Assembly: GCA_029339195.1 (NCBI GenBank)
Contig: JAPTJF010000049.1
Location: 124,001-188,000, forward strand
DNA length: 64,000 bases
Direction: 5' to 3'
DNA from: Micractinium sp. NFX-FRZ
Taxonomy: Eukaryota > Chlorophyta > Trebouxiophyceae > Chlorellales > Chlorellaceae
Below the pieces are notes generated by a model. That model saw nothing but the letters and a program-made list of their open reading frames with translations, searched no databases and was not told the origin of the DNA. The translations under genes and the position numbers were made by a program. Shown piece by piece: positions 1 through 12,964 of the stretch (its first letter is position 1; every line of letters begins with the position of its first letter).

Positions 1-379
1 TGTTCTGTTTGCTAGTACTATCAGCCGCTCTGCCGTCGATGGTCGGTGGTTGTGGCTGGGTGGTTGAGGGCGGTTGGCAGCCAGCTGACGGGTGCTGGGC
101 AGGCCGGCCATGCAAACCTTACAGTACGACCAGTGCTTCATACGCAGTCCATTGTGTCACAACCCAGCTCGATGAGGCTGTCACGCTATTGATCATACAG
201 TTTAGACAGGCGGAGACCAAATACTGGTGGGTCAAGTGGGCCTGGAAGGACGGGGCGAACCGTCAACCTCTTATAAGAAGGCCAGTCGGGAGGGCATCGA
301 GTGGAGACATTGGAAGGATAAGGCATGGAAGCGCCAGTGCTTATGCCCGCATATCAGGCCCCGTACCCTAGTCCCGCGG
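1..379. other. 3' flank of the ABCG gene
   Basis: No supported gene. The only open frames are short and have no recognisable product. On the minus strand, downstream of the ABCG stop, the complement of positions 119-123 reads TGTAA, the green-algal poly(A) signal, about 260 bp after the stop. This stretch is therefore most simply the 3' UTR of the transporter plus intergenic DNA. Confidence 0.5.
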
Positions 380-3300
380 TCACAGCGCCACCGGCTGCTC
401 ACCCTGCTCGCGCTGCCCCCGGCGGCCGCGGCCCTTGCCACCCGCCCAGCCCACCACCGCCGCCGCCGCACGCTCAAAGGCCAGCCCCAGCCGCAGGCCA
501 CGGGGGCAGTAAGCCACCGCCATGGCAGTCAGTATGCGCAGGATGGTGCCCAGTGCCGCCAGCACCAGCACAGCGTTTGCCACGGAGTTGTCGCAGTACA
601 GGCGGATGTCCAGCAGGCGGCTTGTGTCCAGGCCAGCCAGCACTTCGGCATCCAAGCGGTCCACGCCGTCCAGCCCGCAGTAGCCTGGCGGGGTGGGTCA
701 GGGGTATGAGGGGCGGTGGTTGTGAAAGGGCAGGGGGGAGGAGGCACAGAGGTTGCGCCGCACAGTGGACTCCGCCCGCCCGCCCGCCCACCCTCTGCTC
801 CCCCTAGGGCCTCACCCGCTGCGTTCATGGCCGTCTTCGAGGCCGGCCAGCGCCACTCGGGGAAGGAGGCAAAGCTCTGGATGGTCACAATTTCAATCGC
901 CCACCTGGCAGGCGCGGGGCAGGCAGGACAGGGTAAGAGGGGGAGGGGGAGGGGGATCAGCACCCGGGCACCCGGCAGCTGGTGCCCCTTTCTGCAGGCA
1001 CTGTTCAAGGTGGTGCAAGAACAGGCCCGTTCCTACCCGTTCAACTCGACTTTTCAACCTCATATTTTCACACCAACGTAACACACCTGTTGTAGGAGAT
1101 GGAGGTGAGGCCGCGCAGCGCTGGCGCCATGTCACGGTAATTGGGGCTCACGCCATTCAGCATGCCGCCCGCAATCTGCAGGCGCAGGCCAGTTGGGAGG
1201 CCAGCTGGCATATGGACGCCGGCAGCGCGCTGGCACACAGCACCCCTGCCCCCCAGCTGAGCCTCGACACCCAAGCCGGCACCTATCCAACTGCTGCGCA
1301 TGGCCCGCCTACGGCGCTTCTTGTGCTTGCTTTGCCCGCCTCAAGCCTCATGGGCCGCCGCACCACATACCAGCAGCTGCCCCACCCCGCCACACCCTCC
1401 CGAAGCCGCCTGCCCCCACCCCTGCCCTCACCATGAGCAGCGATACGGTGGCCATGAGTGAGCTGGAGGGCGGTACCACCAGGGACATGAGTGCGCCCAG
1501 GGAGGTGCAGTACCACGCCACCAGCACCCCCACGCCGTACAGCTGCTGCCAGGGCAGCGCCGGCAGCGTCATGGAGGCATAGATGGAGAGAAACACGGCG
1601 GGCTGCACTGCCACGTCTGCAGGTGGGCGGGGGGGTGGGTGGGGCACGGGGGCTCGGTGGGTGCGGTGCAGGGGCGGGCAGGGTGCGGTGGTTGGTGAGG
1701 TGGCAGGAGCGGGGCAGGCCTTGTGACATTTTGCAGCGCAGATGAGCAAGGCTCAAGCAGGAGGAAGGGGCAAGGCACGGCAGCAGCATGGCCAGGCACG
1801 GCAGCAGCTGGCAAGGCACAGCACAGCACAGCACAGCACGCCACCCTGCTGCCGGCTTCCAGCACACCACCAGCACCCACCGATGGCCTGGACGCAGGTG
1901 GCGGCCAGGAAGTACGACAGGCTCTTCACGCCTCGCTCCTGCTCTCGCCACCACACGACCCTTGCGCCAAAGCCAAAAAGGGAGAGGGAGGTGGCGCCGG
2001 ACAGCACGCCCAGTGTGAGGAATGCCATGGCCGCATTGCCCCGCACCTCCCACTCGTCCGCACCCGAGCCGTGCATCACGCCTGCCAGGGGGGAGGGCAG
2101 CAACGGGAGGCAGGCAGACACATTCGGCGGTGGCAGCAAGCATTGCTCGCTGCGCTCTTCGCTGCGCCGCAAACACCTCGGTTTTAACCCTTTCCTCTTC
2201 ACTTGGCTACGTCCTGCTAGTGCCAGGAGTATGATGTGGTGCTGGCAGAAGCACAGGAGGCGCACACAAGCGCCCACCCCGGTCACGGCGGCATGCACCC
2301 CCCCTGCTCACCGCACACCACAGCGGCCAGCGTGAGCAGCAGCAGCTCCAGCATTTTGGCCGGCCAGTTGCGCGTCCACTTGATGCCTGCAGGGGGCAGC
2401 CGAGCGGGGCCAACAAGAAAGGTGGACTTGGATGTCACAGCAGCAAGCTCGGGGGAGGAGCAGGGGAGGTTGAGCTGGGCAGGACAGGGGGGCAGCAGCC
2501 TGAGCTTCCACACAACCAGGCCTTCCACAACTCTCCCGTACACAAGGTCTCGTACACGTGGACCTCACACACACCTGAGCGCAGCAGCAGCAGCCCGAAC
2601 TGGGCAGCCGTGCCGGGCGTGGCTCGCAGGGGGGTGCCTGTGGAGAGGCCCAGCCAGCCCAGCAGGCCCCGCGGCTCCGACAGCGGCGGCGGCACATCCA
2701 CCACCAACGGCTGCTCCTGCTGCTTCACCTGCTGCGGGGGCGGCAGCAGGAAACTTGCCCTGGCACTGGTGCTGCTGCTGATGCCGCCAGCATCGACAGA
2801 CGGGGTCAGTGCGCCAGACAGGGACAGCGGATTCTGTTGGTCTGGCGAGTGGGGAGCCACCTCCTGCTGCGCGTGCTGTGCATGCTGTTCATGCTGTGCC
2901 AGGTCCAGCTGGTGCACTGAGCTGGCATCGCTGCTCATCCGGCGGTGCTCCTCACTGCTCCGCGCGCTGCCTGAGCGCCCCTCGCTGCTGGCGTAGCCAC
3001 CGCTGCCACCTGCTGCCACCGCCGCCGCCGCCGCCCGTTGCTGCTGCTGCTCGTGATGTGCGGCGGCGATGTCCCGCAGGGATGCCCCCGAGGCCAGCAT
3101 GCCGGGCGTGAGGGCAGCCGCCGACAGCTCAGACAGGGCATTGGCCAGAGTGTACTGCTCAATGGAGTACACGCGGTACAGCGTCTCGTTGCGGCGCTTC
3201 AGGTCGGCAGCGGTACCGCTTGGCGGTACCACGCCACGGGAGCGCCCGCCGCTCTGGATGTACTGGATGAAGGCCTGCTTGCTGAGCAGGCCTGCAGGCA

Positions 3301-6300
3301 ACGGGTTTAGATAGTGGAAGAAAGTGGGAGGATGGGACACACCGTGCGGGTTGTGTGCGAGGGAGGAGAGGAAGTGGGGCAAGCAGACGCACCGTGTGAG
3401 TAGTGCGTGCAAGGGAGGATGCACAACTCGGGCACATGCATGCTGTAGAGCAGCACTTGCTGCACATGCACCTTCCCTGCCAGGATCTCGCGGACAACAA
3501 GGGTCCCTCCCAAACCACCCGCCAGCCAGCCGCCCACCCACCGGTGCGCGGGACCTCCAGCTCAGCCATGAGCGCTGCCACGCTGCCCGCGCTGGGCTCC
3601 AGCCCCAGCCCCTCCAGCAGGCGCAGCAGGCCGGCAGCATCCAGGGCGCCTGCAGCAGCAGGCAGGACGACACAGCAGAAGGAGACCAGATCAGGAGCTC
3701 ATGCTGTTGAACCGCCCCTTGGTCTGCCCATGTTGACGTCAGCTGCCAATGCCGGCCTTTGACACCTTCGGAACTGATTGTGACCAGCCAATCTCTCGGT
3801 TGCCTGCCAGCATGCATCTCTCTCTACCAGGAAAGCACCATCCTGTTGGGTGCGCACCTTGGCATCAAGAAACACTTCCCCTTCCCCTCTCCACAAACAC
3901 ACAAATACACTAATGCATCCCACACAAGCACACCCCGCCAGCTCACCATCCCCGTCGCCATCCTCGGCATCAAATTGCTCCTCCAGCAGCTGCAGCTGCT
4001 CAGGCCCCATGCCCGGCTGCTGCTGCTGCTGCTGCGCTGCTGCCACGGCCATGGAATCATCCTCTGCGCGCAAGAATGAGAGTGTGGGGCAGCATTTAGG
4101 GATCAAAGCAGCTGGACAGGAGCTGAGTAATTGCAGCCTCTGACTCGCGAATTGACTTGTCCCCTGTCATCTGCCCGGACGGCCAGGGGGCCTGCCAGGG
4201 ATGCACTCCCAGGAGACACACTCAGCTCCGGCCACGCAGGCCCATCCCCACAACCGCTGCCCACGCTTGGCGCGCACCCTTGGGGCTCAGCTTGCTGTGC
4301 AGCTGCACCCAGCCGCGGCCGTGGGTGAGCCACAGGGTGGGCAGCTCTGCGGGCTGGAAGGGGGAGCCGTCCTGGCGGGAGACGGAGCCGCAGACGACGT
4401 CCAGAGCAAAGTCTGGAGTGGGGTTGAGGGGGTGGGGGAGGCGGAGGAGGGGGAGGTTGGGGCAGGGAGATGAGCAGGCACTCCAGCAAGTGATGTTTTG
4501 CTGGGGCGAGGATACGAGCGGGGTTGGGAGCGCCCCCAGCGCCTGTGCAGCCTTGTGACCCGCACAAGCAAACGCCGACATGTGTGCCTCGGCCTCCCGT
4601 TGTGCTGCCTCCCCTGTCCAGCATACACAGCCCCCCGCCGAACCTGCCGGGTTTTCGTTGGGCGGCAGCTCGAAGCCCAGGCTCTCAAAGTATGGCAGCG
4701 CCAGGCGGGAGGGGCCGCAGAAGACCATGCGCCCGCCGCCGCCCAGCAGGAGCACGTCGTCAAACATGACGAAGATGCTGAAGCGGGGCTGCAGGGGGGC
4801 GGGGTGGCTTGTGTGTGCAGGTTTCAGAGGACGAAGTGGGAGCTGAAGGAGGGGTGGTGGGCCTGCGGGTGACTTCTAACGTGGGCAGGTTGAGAGAATT
4901 GTGCGGGTAGGCGAGGTAGTGGGCAGGATGACTGCAGGGACAAACATTGCCTTGAGGTGGGCAGGGAATGCATGGCGGCGGCTGCGGCACGGCCGCTTGC
5001 TCCCTGTGCTGGCTCTTTCTGCCGAGGCGTCTGCCTCTCACTTGCCAGGTCCCCCCCGGCCCTCACCTGGTGCACCACCGCCACGATGTTGCAGCCCAGC
5101 CGAGCCATGCGGGACAACGCGCCCTGCAGGGAGGGCAGCGGGCACAGCCGGGGGACGGGCAAAGCAAGCATGGCTGTAATGCAACGTGGCTCGAACACGC
5201 GCTTGATACCAGCCAGCCCAAGGCAATGCAGCCCCAGCATTAGCCCTCCATCTGTCAACACATCCTCGACCCCCTACCCGCTAGCCCCTGCCCCCTGCAC
5301 CCTCTTGCCCAGCCCATCCCAACCAACCCCTGCCCCCCGCCCCGCCCCCTCACCAGGATGTCTGCCGCTGCGGTGCTGTCCAGCCCGCTGGTTGGCTCAT
5401 CCATGAACAGCAGGCTGGGCTTGGCCACCAGCTCCAGACCAATGTTGGTGCGCTTGCGCTGCCCGCCGCTGCGGCAAGGGGATATGGGTGGGTGTGGGGG
5501 AGGAAGGAGCAGGTAAGGCAAGGGCAGAGCGGGAGGAATGTGCCCAATGTCTGTGCGCTTGCGCTGCCCGCCGCTGCGGCAAGGGGGATGGAGGTGATGG
5601 CGGGAAGGGTCGGGGTCGGGGACAAGAAGGGGCAAGGGCGGAGCGGGAGGGGTGTGCCACAGTGTTGGGGCGCTTGCGCTGCCCAGCGTGGTGGGGGAGT
5701 GGGATGGGAAGGGCAGAGCAGGTGAGGGGAGCGAGTGTGCTGGGGCAGGGCGAGTGGCAGGGTGGGACGGGGACTGTCCCCGGCGGCTGCCATCCTGTCA
5801 ACCTCCAAATGAGTCCAAAAAAGCTGCCCCACCTGTCGCCCTACCCACTGGATGCCAGCCAGCTTGACGCCTCTCCACGCTGTGCTGCCCCGCTCGGTGC
5901 GCCCATGTCGGCCCACCCAAGGAAGCGCAACACCACCCCTCTCACGCCTCCCTTTTCCCAGCTGTGCCACCCCGGTGCCTACCTCTGCCCGCCCACCAAA
6001 GCACTTTGAGCAAGCACCCACCCACCCCCACCCACCTGATGCCCCTCTTCTCCACGCATCCCACCACCTGGTGCTGCACGTGGCGCAGCTGCAGCAGGTC
6101 CAGCGCATCCTCCACCACGCCCAACTTCTCCACGGCGGGCTTGGAGGCGCTGAGCCGCAGGCGGGCGGCGTACGCCAAGTTCTCACGCACCGTCAAGTCC
6201 TCGTGCACAACATCCTGATGGGGGGGAGCGGGTGGTAGGAACAGGGGATATGGGGAGGTTGGGGTGGGGGAGAGACGGCGGCTGGTGGGGGACGCGGCGG

Positions 6301-8547
6301 CACGAGGGCGACTATGAAACCACGACAGGGCACAGCAGCCACAGCGTGGGGCACACACCCGGTGGTGATTGCCAACATGGAATCACGAGTTACTCCAACC
6401 CAGGCTCAACCACAGCAGGGCACAGCACTCACATCCTGGGGCACAAATCCAGTGATGGAGCGCAGCGCCGCCAGCCGCATCTCCCGCCCATTCACCAGCA
6501 CGCGGCCGTGCTGCCGCCCCATGCCGCCCGCCTTGCCCAGCAGCACGCTGAGGAAGGTCGACTTGCCGGCGCCGCTGGGGCCCATCACGGCGCTCATGCG
6601 GGAGTGCTCAAACCTGCGCGCAGGAAGGTGGGGGGAGGAGGAGTGCAGGGGAGGGAGGGAGGGCAGGGTGGGGTGGGTTGGCACAGGAGAGAGGAGGTGA
6701 AGGCAGGGCGCTGGCGGCAGCAGCAGCAGCAAGATGTAGGCACGGCGTTGTCATCGACCGTTCATCTGAGCAACCGCTGTGTCCGCATCACATGCAGTGC
6801 ACCCTCCCCCCTGGCCGGCTGCAGGCCCCACCTGCCGGTGACGTCTGACAGGATGGTGCGGCCACCGCGCAGCTCCAGGCCCAGGCCCTGGAACTCGAGG
6901 GTCAGGCGGGGGCGGATGGCACGCAGGGCGCGGAAGGACTGACGGTTCCTGCACAGGAGGATTAAGAGGAGAACGCCAGGAGAGGGCCAGATCGGAAGGC
7001 AGGCCATGGAGCACGCTAAAACCTGGACATGTGGCGGACAGGAAGGCAAACAGGCAGGCAGGCGGGCAGGCAGGCTGCTTCTGCCCAGGTCCCCGCTCGA
7101 CTACGTGAAACCGCGTTTGCCCCGCACCTGCCGCCGGTGCTGGGACCAAACAGCGGGTGCAGCACGCGCCAGAGGCGGTCCTGCGCCTCCTGCTGCCGCA
7201 GCTGGCGCCTCTGGTTGTGCGCAATGGCTGCCCTCAGCACGCCGTAGCAAATCCACAGCAGCACCAGGAGCACCGCCAGTATCACAAATCCGGTGTATGA
7301 CAGGTCAGCAGAGGCAGCGCCCTCGGGGCAGCTGGTGAGGAAGGGGCAGGGCTGGGGCTGCAGCGAGCCCAGGGGGCAGAAGAAGCCTGCGGGGCACTCC
7401 CTGATTGTGGCCGGGTCGGGGCAGAAGGAGCTGCGGAGGCGAGGGGATCAGGGGCGGCAGGGAGGATGGGGGTGAGAAACGGGCTGGACTGTGTGCAAGG
7501 CAGGCAAGGTACAGACGAAGCAGGTGCCGCCCTGCCGGACGCATGCGCTCAACCCGTCCTCACCCCCGCCTGCTGCCGCTCCCTGTTCCGATAATGATGC
7601 TTTGCAGGTGCCCTGTGCCCGCTCACCCTGCGGGGCACCTCCGCACGGGGTTGGTGGCGTTGGCAGGGCAGGAGTTGCCCTGCAGCGGGTCCCCATGCAA
7701 GAAGACGCGCTGCGCCACGGTGTCGGGCTGGAAAGTGATGGGCATGAGGGGGGCCTGGGAGACCAGGAGCGACATGTTGCACGTCACGGGCTGGATGGTG
7801 GATGGCGGGCAGAAGAAGCCGGCCGGGCAGCGGTGCCGGATGGAGGGGGTGGGGCAGTAGAAGCCCGCGGGGCACGCCAGCGCATCGATCGCCCTGCAAA
7901 ACCGGTGGGAATGCGAACTAACGGCAGGTTGAGAGGATGTGCGTCGCTGTGGGAGGGCTGTGGCTCAAGCATACGGGCCCAGAGCTGCACAAACCATGGC
8001 CGCCAACAATCATGACAGCCCCTCACACCACCGCCCCAGCTCAGATGCCCCACCGACCGACCGCGCCGGCTCACAGCTGCACAGCGGGGTCGAGCACAGG
8101 CGGGAGCGAGGAGCCTGCCGGGCACAGCTGTCCGTAGGCGCATGCCTGGCACACAAAGCTGCTGCTTGGCTGGCCACCCTCAGGGAACAGTGCTCCCGTT
8201 GAACTGCCACCGACCGGCACGCCGCCGCTCAGCAGGCGCCGCGCGTTTGCCTGCCTCTGCCGCTCCTCTTTGTCCTGCCTTGCATCCTCCACCTGCGCTG
8301 TCCAGGGCTGCGCACAGACGAAGCCGCTGCTGCAGGCACCCTTGGTGCTGCTGCCTGGCATGCAGGGGCAGCCCTCGGGCACCAGGGCTGCGGTTCTGAG
8401 GTCGGGGCACGAGTGGGGGAGCGGGAGCAGAGGCGGCACCGCTCGCGCCTCCTCGTCTGCCGCCAGGGCTGGTCCTAGCCACGCCGCCACAAACAGGGCC
8501 AGCAGCGCCCTGCGCATCGAGGGCGGCATTCGGGGCGCGCCCTCCAA
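380..8547 (-). CDS. ABC transporter G family (ABCG24/28-like) with an EF-hand-like pair
   Basis: ATP-driven membrane exporter, half-size ABCG type; substrate unknown. I assemble 19 exons (8547-8075, 7893-7639, 7430-7128, 6948-6832, 6613-6433, 6214-6036, 5468-5354, 5123-5067, 4788-4644, 4412-4278, 4063-3947, 3649-3542, 3291-2575, 2386-2312, 2081-1881, 1616-1432, 1175-1087, 904-816, 684-380) giving 1281 aa. Order of parts: signal peptide; Cys-rich ectodomain with [16 protein letters not shown] motifs; a membrane helix near 293-311; ATP-binding domain with Walker [11 protein letters not shown]-loop VPQDD, signature SGGQRKR, Walker B LLFMDEP and H-loop VVHQ; then an unusual EF-hand-like pair (about 670-740); a low-complexity Gln/Ser linker; and the ABC2 membrane domain with several hydrophobic segments to the end. 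The Cys-rich N-terminus places it with plant ABCG24/28. Alternative in-frame starts lie at 8529 and 8517. Divergent from the ceramide kinase. Confidence 0.88.
5437..5697 (-). repeat. Three tandem copies of the ABC-signature exon start
   Basis: The 5' edge of ABCG exon 7, coding [11 protein letters not shown] with its CCGCAG acceptor, is repeated twice in the intron before it, at about 105-115 bp spacing. The first echo (about 5542-5586) still codes [11 protein letters not shown] and keeps the acceptor. The second (about 5658-5695) is more decayed (GQRKRPN). The intron sequence between them (GCAAGGGC-GAGCGGGAGG) is repeated too, so whole exon-intron units were duplicated. Confidence 0.85.
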
Positions 8548-8809
8548 GGCGGCGTGCCCTCCAAGGCGGCGAGGGGAGCCGGGGTTTCCAGGGGCGGTGG
8601 CTGCGCCTTGTATTGCGTGTATGCACTTCCGAAAGCTCTACACGGAATCAGGCGTGCATATTTTGCTGCGAGACTGCTTGTTTCCACTTGCCTTGGGGGT
8701 GTCTGCTGCGTGGACGTGGCAACGTGACTTCAGCTGGGGTTTCGTGTTCCGGCCGATCGCACTGAGCCCCCATTGCAGCTTTTCGTTCATCAAAAGTTCA
8801 CAGTGCTGT
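8548..8809. promoter_or_regulatory. Bidirectional intergenic region, ABCG / ceramide kinase
   Basis: 262 bp separate the divergent start codons of the ABCG transporter and the ceramide kinase. The half near the kinase is clearly less GC-rich than the flanking exons. No certain TATA box is seen. The spacing implies a shared promoter; this is inference from gene arrangement only. Confidence 0.5.
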
Positions 8810-11800
8810 ATGGGCCCGCTCAGGACTGAACCAACACTCTCGCAACACATCAAGGGGACTCAGAGCGTTGATTTCCTCCTGCCCGATGGTGTTTCATCAG
8901 CCGATCCAGCCGACAGATGCGCAGGCGGGCTAGTGGAGCGGGAGCTCAGCAGCTCTTTCTCCAGCAGGCCCCTGGCCCGCCGCAAAGCGCAGAGCCCGGA
9001 GTGAGTGCTGCATCGGCCTCGCAATGTGCGCCCTCAGGGCCGCGCCCGTTGCACAGCAGCTGATACCGGCTGGGAAGGCCGTCACCGCTGCTGCCGCCGC
9101 CGCCAACCGAACTGGCGCGTGCCCCTGTGTGCCGCAGCCTGTTGGATGCTTTGGAGCGGCAGGAGCTGCAGCAGACTTTGCTTGTGGATGGCAAGCAGGC
9201 GCAGGTCACGCTGACCGCCGCCGGCCTCACATGGGTGCCCGCCACGGCAGCGGGTGGGCCGTCCTCTGCCTGCGAGTCGGGTGAGAGGGGTGCCTTTTAT
9301 TTGATTATGTACTACATGTATACATCTAAATAAGTGGTCCGGGGCGATCATGGGCTGGGGTGCAGCATGAAATGTGCAGCATTGCATGCCGACGGGTGGT
9401 TTCTGCATCGTGGGCACGGCAGCCCAAGAGAGCTGCACCTGCATCACTGCTGGCCTGCCGCTCCTGCCCCTCTCTGCTGCTGCAGTGCCCTTCAGCGAGA
9501 TGCTGTGTGCTCGCTACAGGGAGGGCTGCTCCTCAAGCCTGCTGCCCTGCCTGCGTGTGCGCCGGCACTTGGTCGAGGTGAGGGGCAGGCAGGCCACAGC
9601 AGGCAGGCGGGACGGGGTGCTCTGCCTTGTCCCAGGCCATCCACTCTCTTGTGGGTGTGGCCGTGAGCCGACCTACCGTCCCAACAGAGTCACCGAGGCG
9701 GCAATCAAGAGGGGAGTGACAGAGGCATCCCTGCATCATCATCTCACGTCCCTTCACCTCCTCCCACGCCCCCACAGGTGCTCACTTTCCGGCGCGGCGT
9801 GGGGCGGCGCTGCGAGTGGGCCCCGCGCACGCTGCTGCTGGAGGGCTGGGATGAGGAGGCGGCGCAGGACTGGCAGGCCGCCCTCACGCGCGGCATCGAC
9901 ACAGCTTCCGCTGGTCGCCCCAAGTAAGGGCGGGGCTCGACAGGTTGCCTTGTGCCATGCTGCTGCCGGATTGGGGTGCCCGGGCTGCAGCAGGCGGCAG
10001 CTGGGCTTGCCCGCCATTTCGCGAGAAGCAGCCGTTGGGCTGGCCAAATGAAGTCCCCGCCTCTCCTTTCGGGCACCGCACCCCCGGGGGGTCGCCCTGC
10101 CTTGCCCTGCCTTGCTTGCATTGTGCCCTGCCTGCCGTCCACCCATACCCAACACCTGCCTGCCTGCCCATGTGGGTGCAGGAGCCTGCTGGTGGTGCTC
10201 AACCCCAACTCGGGCCACCGCCAGGGGCGGCGCGTGTGGCGCCGCCTGGCATCCCCCGTCCTTGCGGCTGCTGGTATCAGGACGAGGGTGTGGGAGACGC
10301 GGCGGCAGGGGCATGCCACTGAAATGGTGGCGGGGCTGACGGCTGAGCAGCTGCGCGGCATCGACGGTGCGTGGCGCAGGCATTGTGCGACGTGGGGCAG
10401 GGCGGGGCAGGACCAAGCAATGCGGGGCGGGGCAAGGGCGCCCGGCCTGGCTTCCTGCAGCTAGAGAGGTCTGGTCGAGCACCGCCTCCCGCTCCCGCAT
10501 GCCCAGTTTTGCCTCGTCCTGGCACACGATCAGCATCTTCCTCACCTCCACTGCTGCACCACGCCGGCCCCTGCAGGTGTGGTGTGCGTGGGAGGGGACG
10601 GCGTGTTTCACGAGGTCATGAACGGCCTGCTGGGCGCCCGGGCAGCAGCCGCCGAGCGCGGCGACGCTGACCTGATGGCCGCGCTGTGCGCGCTGCGCCT
10701 GGCCCACCTGCCCGCCGGCAGCACCGACGCCGTGGCCTGCTCGCTGCACGGCACGCGCAGCGTGTTTGCGGCTGCTGTGCACGTTGCGCTGGGCGACAGC
10801 ACGCCGCTGGACGTGCTGCGGGTGGACACAGCGCTGGGCACCAAGTTTGCGTCCTGCATCGCAGGTGCGGTGTGGTGCGGGGCGGGTTGCGTGCTTGAGA
10901 TGAGGCCGTTTTGCTAGCTTAAAAGCACCTGCTTGCTCGGCTGCACCTGCGGGCTTGGGTCGCCTGGGTTGGGATTGGCTGGGTGCAGGCTGAGCTGGCC
11001 CTTGCCCTGGGCAATCTGACGCGGCAGGGACGGCACCAGTTCCACTCCTGCTTGCAGTGTGGGCAGATCACTGACTGACTGGGGTTCTACTGCTAAAAGA
11101 ATTCCCTTTGCGGGCTCGTTTCTTTTAAGGAAGCGTTTGAAGCATTCTGCTGGAACACAGATGGAAGTGCGCCGCCCGCCCAGCGTGCCCCCTCATCCAT
11201 CTGGTTGCCTTCTTCCCCCCACGCGCCCCGCAGCCTACGGCTTCCTGGCAGATGTGACCTCCGGGGCTGAGCAGTACCGCTGGCTGGGTCCTGTGCGGTA
11301 CGACCTGGTGGGCGCAGCCAAGCTGGCAGTCAGGTGCGCAAACGTCCACCCGTCTGCGCTGCCAGTAGGCCCGGCAGGTGTCTGCAACCCTCCACCTGTC
11401 TACGCTGCCTCCCCCACTGCATAGCCTACTGCATGAGCAGAGCACGCCTGATTGTCCTGGTGCTATGAGCAGCACTGTGCACCCCTAGCCCGGCATCTCT
11501 TCTGCCTGTGCAGAGTGCCGCAGGGCGCTCTCTCACCCTCACTCTTCCCGCCCCCTGCAGCCGTGCCTACCCTGCGCGCATCCGATACTTGGAGGGTGAA
11601 GTGGGGCGGGCGCTGAGCAAGCACTCGAGCTCGGTTTGCGGCGCTAAGTGCGCCGTCTGCCGCACCGCGTCCTTCGTCCATGCCCGCCGCCGCAGCCAGC
11701 AGCACATGTCATCAGCCGCAGCGGCAGCCAGCAGCAGCGCAGCGGATAGCAGCCAGCATGCCTCGCCGTCCGTGCACCGAGGGCGGTACGGTGGGGCGGG

Positions 11801-12964
11801 CATGCCAGCTGCAGCCAGCTCTGGCAGCTTGAGCAGCAGCGGGGCCGCCAGCGAGCCGCAGTCGCCAGCCCTCAAAGCCTCGGCAGCAGCGGCAGCAGCA
11901 GCGGCGGCAGCAGCGGGGGGAGGAGGGCTGGCAGGAGGCGGGCTGGGAGCAGCAGGAGCTCTGCCCGATGACCCAGGCGGCAGCAGCAGTGCCGCTGCCG
12001 TCCACTTTGCACAGCCGGCAGCAGAGGCGGGGGAGCGGCATGAGGGGGAGGAGTGGCAAGTGATAGAGGGGGAGTTTTGCAGCGTCATGCTCATAGGTGC
12101 GACGGCTGTGTTGGGTGTGGCTGGGGTGGTCAGGAGAACATGAGGGAGGCTTGGTGGGATAGTGGCTGGGTGAGTGTGCTGGCTGGCTGGACAGGTGCGG
12201 GGTGCTGGGCAGTCACACAAGCGCCTGGCAGGCTGTACACTCGCTGAGCAGCAGCTTTCATGGAGCTGTTGTCAGGTGGGTCGCTGCATCGCAAGCCGCC
12301 GCTGCACCCCCGCCCCTTCCCCCCAAACCTGCGGCCCCCCGTCCTCGCCTGCTTGCTGTGTGCAGTGATGCCCTGCAAGTCGGACAAGACGCAGGCGGGC
12401 ATGGCCCGCTTTGGCCACCTGGCAGACGGCCGCCTCAAGCTGGTGCTCGTCCGCAAGTGCTCGCCGCTGCAGGTGGGATGGCGTAGGCAGGACAGGCAGC
12501 CAGGCTTGCTGTCTGGGCTGCCAGCTTGCCAGCAGTCTGTTGCCGCCATGTGTTTGCCCTAGTGGCCCGGCCACACCCACTTGCTTGTCGCGCCACGTGG
12601 GACCGCCGCACACGCGGGACCCCCCCCTCCTGTGCTTCCCTCCCCTCTTAACATGCAGTACCTGCGCTTCCTCGTCAGCATGAGCCGCCACGGCTGCGCC
12701 CCCGGCCAGCTGCCGCACGTTACTGTCCTGGACGCGGTGGCAGTGTCAGTAGAGCCTCTTGTGGGCGGCAGCGGGTCTGGCATGCTGGCTGGCAGCGGCA
12801 GCAGCGGCGGCGGCAGCGGATTAGGAGGTGGCGGCAGCGGGGGGCGGGCGGCGCTGTCGTGCTGGAACCTGGATGGAGAGCTGGTGCGGGGTCCCGACAT
12901 GCGCATAGCGGCAGAGGTGCACCACGGCCTGCTGCGTGTCTTCTCCCGAGGCGTGGAGCAGTAG
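8810..12964 (+). CDS. CERK: Ceramide kinase
   Basis: Phosphorylates ceramide to ceramide-1-phosphate. Ten exons (8810-9000, 9138-9280, 9486-9577, 9778-9923, 10182-10366, 10577-10864, 11234-11333, 11561-12096, 12366-12472, 12659-12964) keep one frame and give 697 aa. A PH-like N-terminal part is followed by the diacylglycerol-kinase-type catalytic domain: nucleotide-site start LLVVLNPNSG, the GGDG loop in VCVGGDGVFHEV (about residue 258), PAGSTD, and YGFLADV. The ceramide-kinase hallmark CxxxCxxC is present as CGAKCAVC (about 409-416), as is the EEWQV block after it. Closing motifs are LRFLVSM, SCWNLDGE and LLRVFSRGVEQ. Sphingosine kinases lack the Cys motif, so CERK is preferred. A Ser/Ala/Gly-rich insert lies after the Cys motif. 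The start at 8810 is chosen because the first exon only joins in phase from that frame; an in-frame ATG at 8621 is possible. TGTAA occurs at about 13077. Confidence 0.9.

Noticed and set aside
5255..5801. Repeated GQRKR coding segments as evidence of two or three ABC domains
   Set aside because: Only one copy continues into Walker B and the H-loop; the others are isolated fragments inside an intron, so the transporter has one ATP-binding domain.
8270..9004. Plus-strand frame extending the ceramide kinase upstream to about 8270
   Set aside because: The part before 8548 is antisense to ABCG exon 1; only the stretch from 8810 (perhaps 8621) is plausible as the kinase start.
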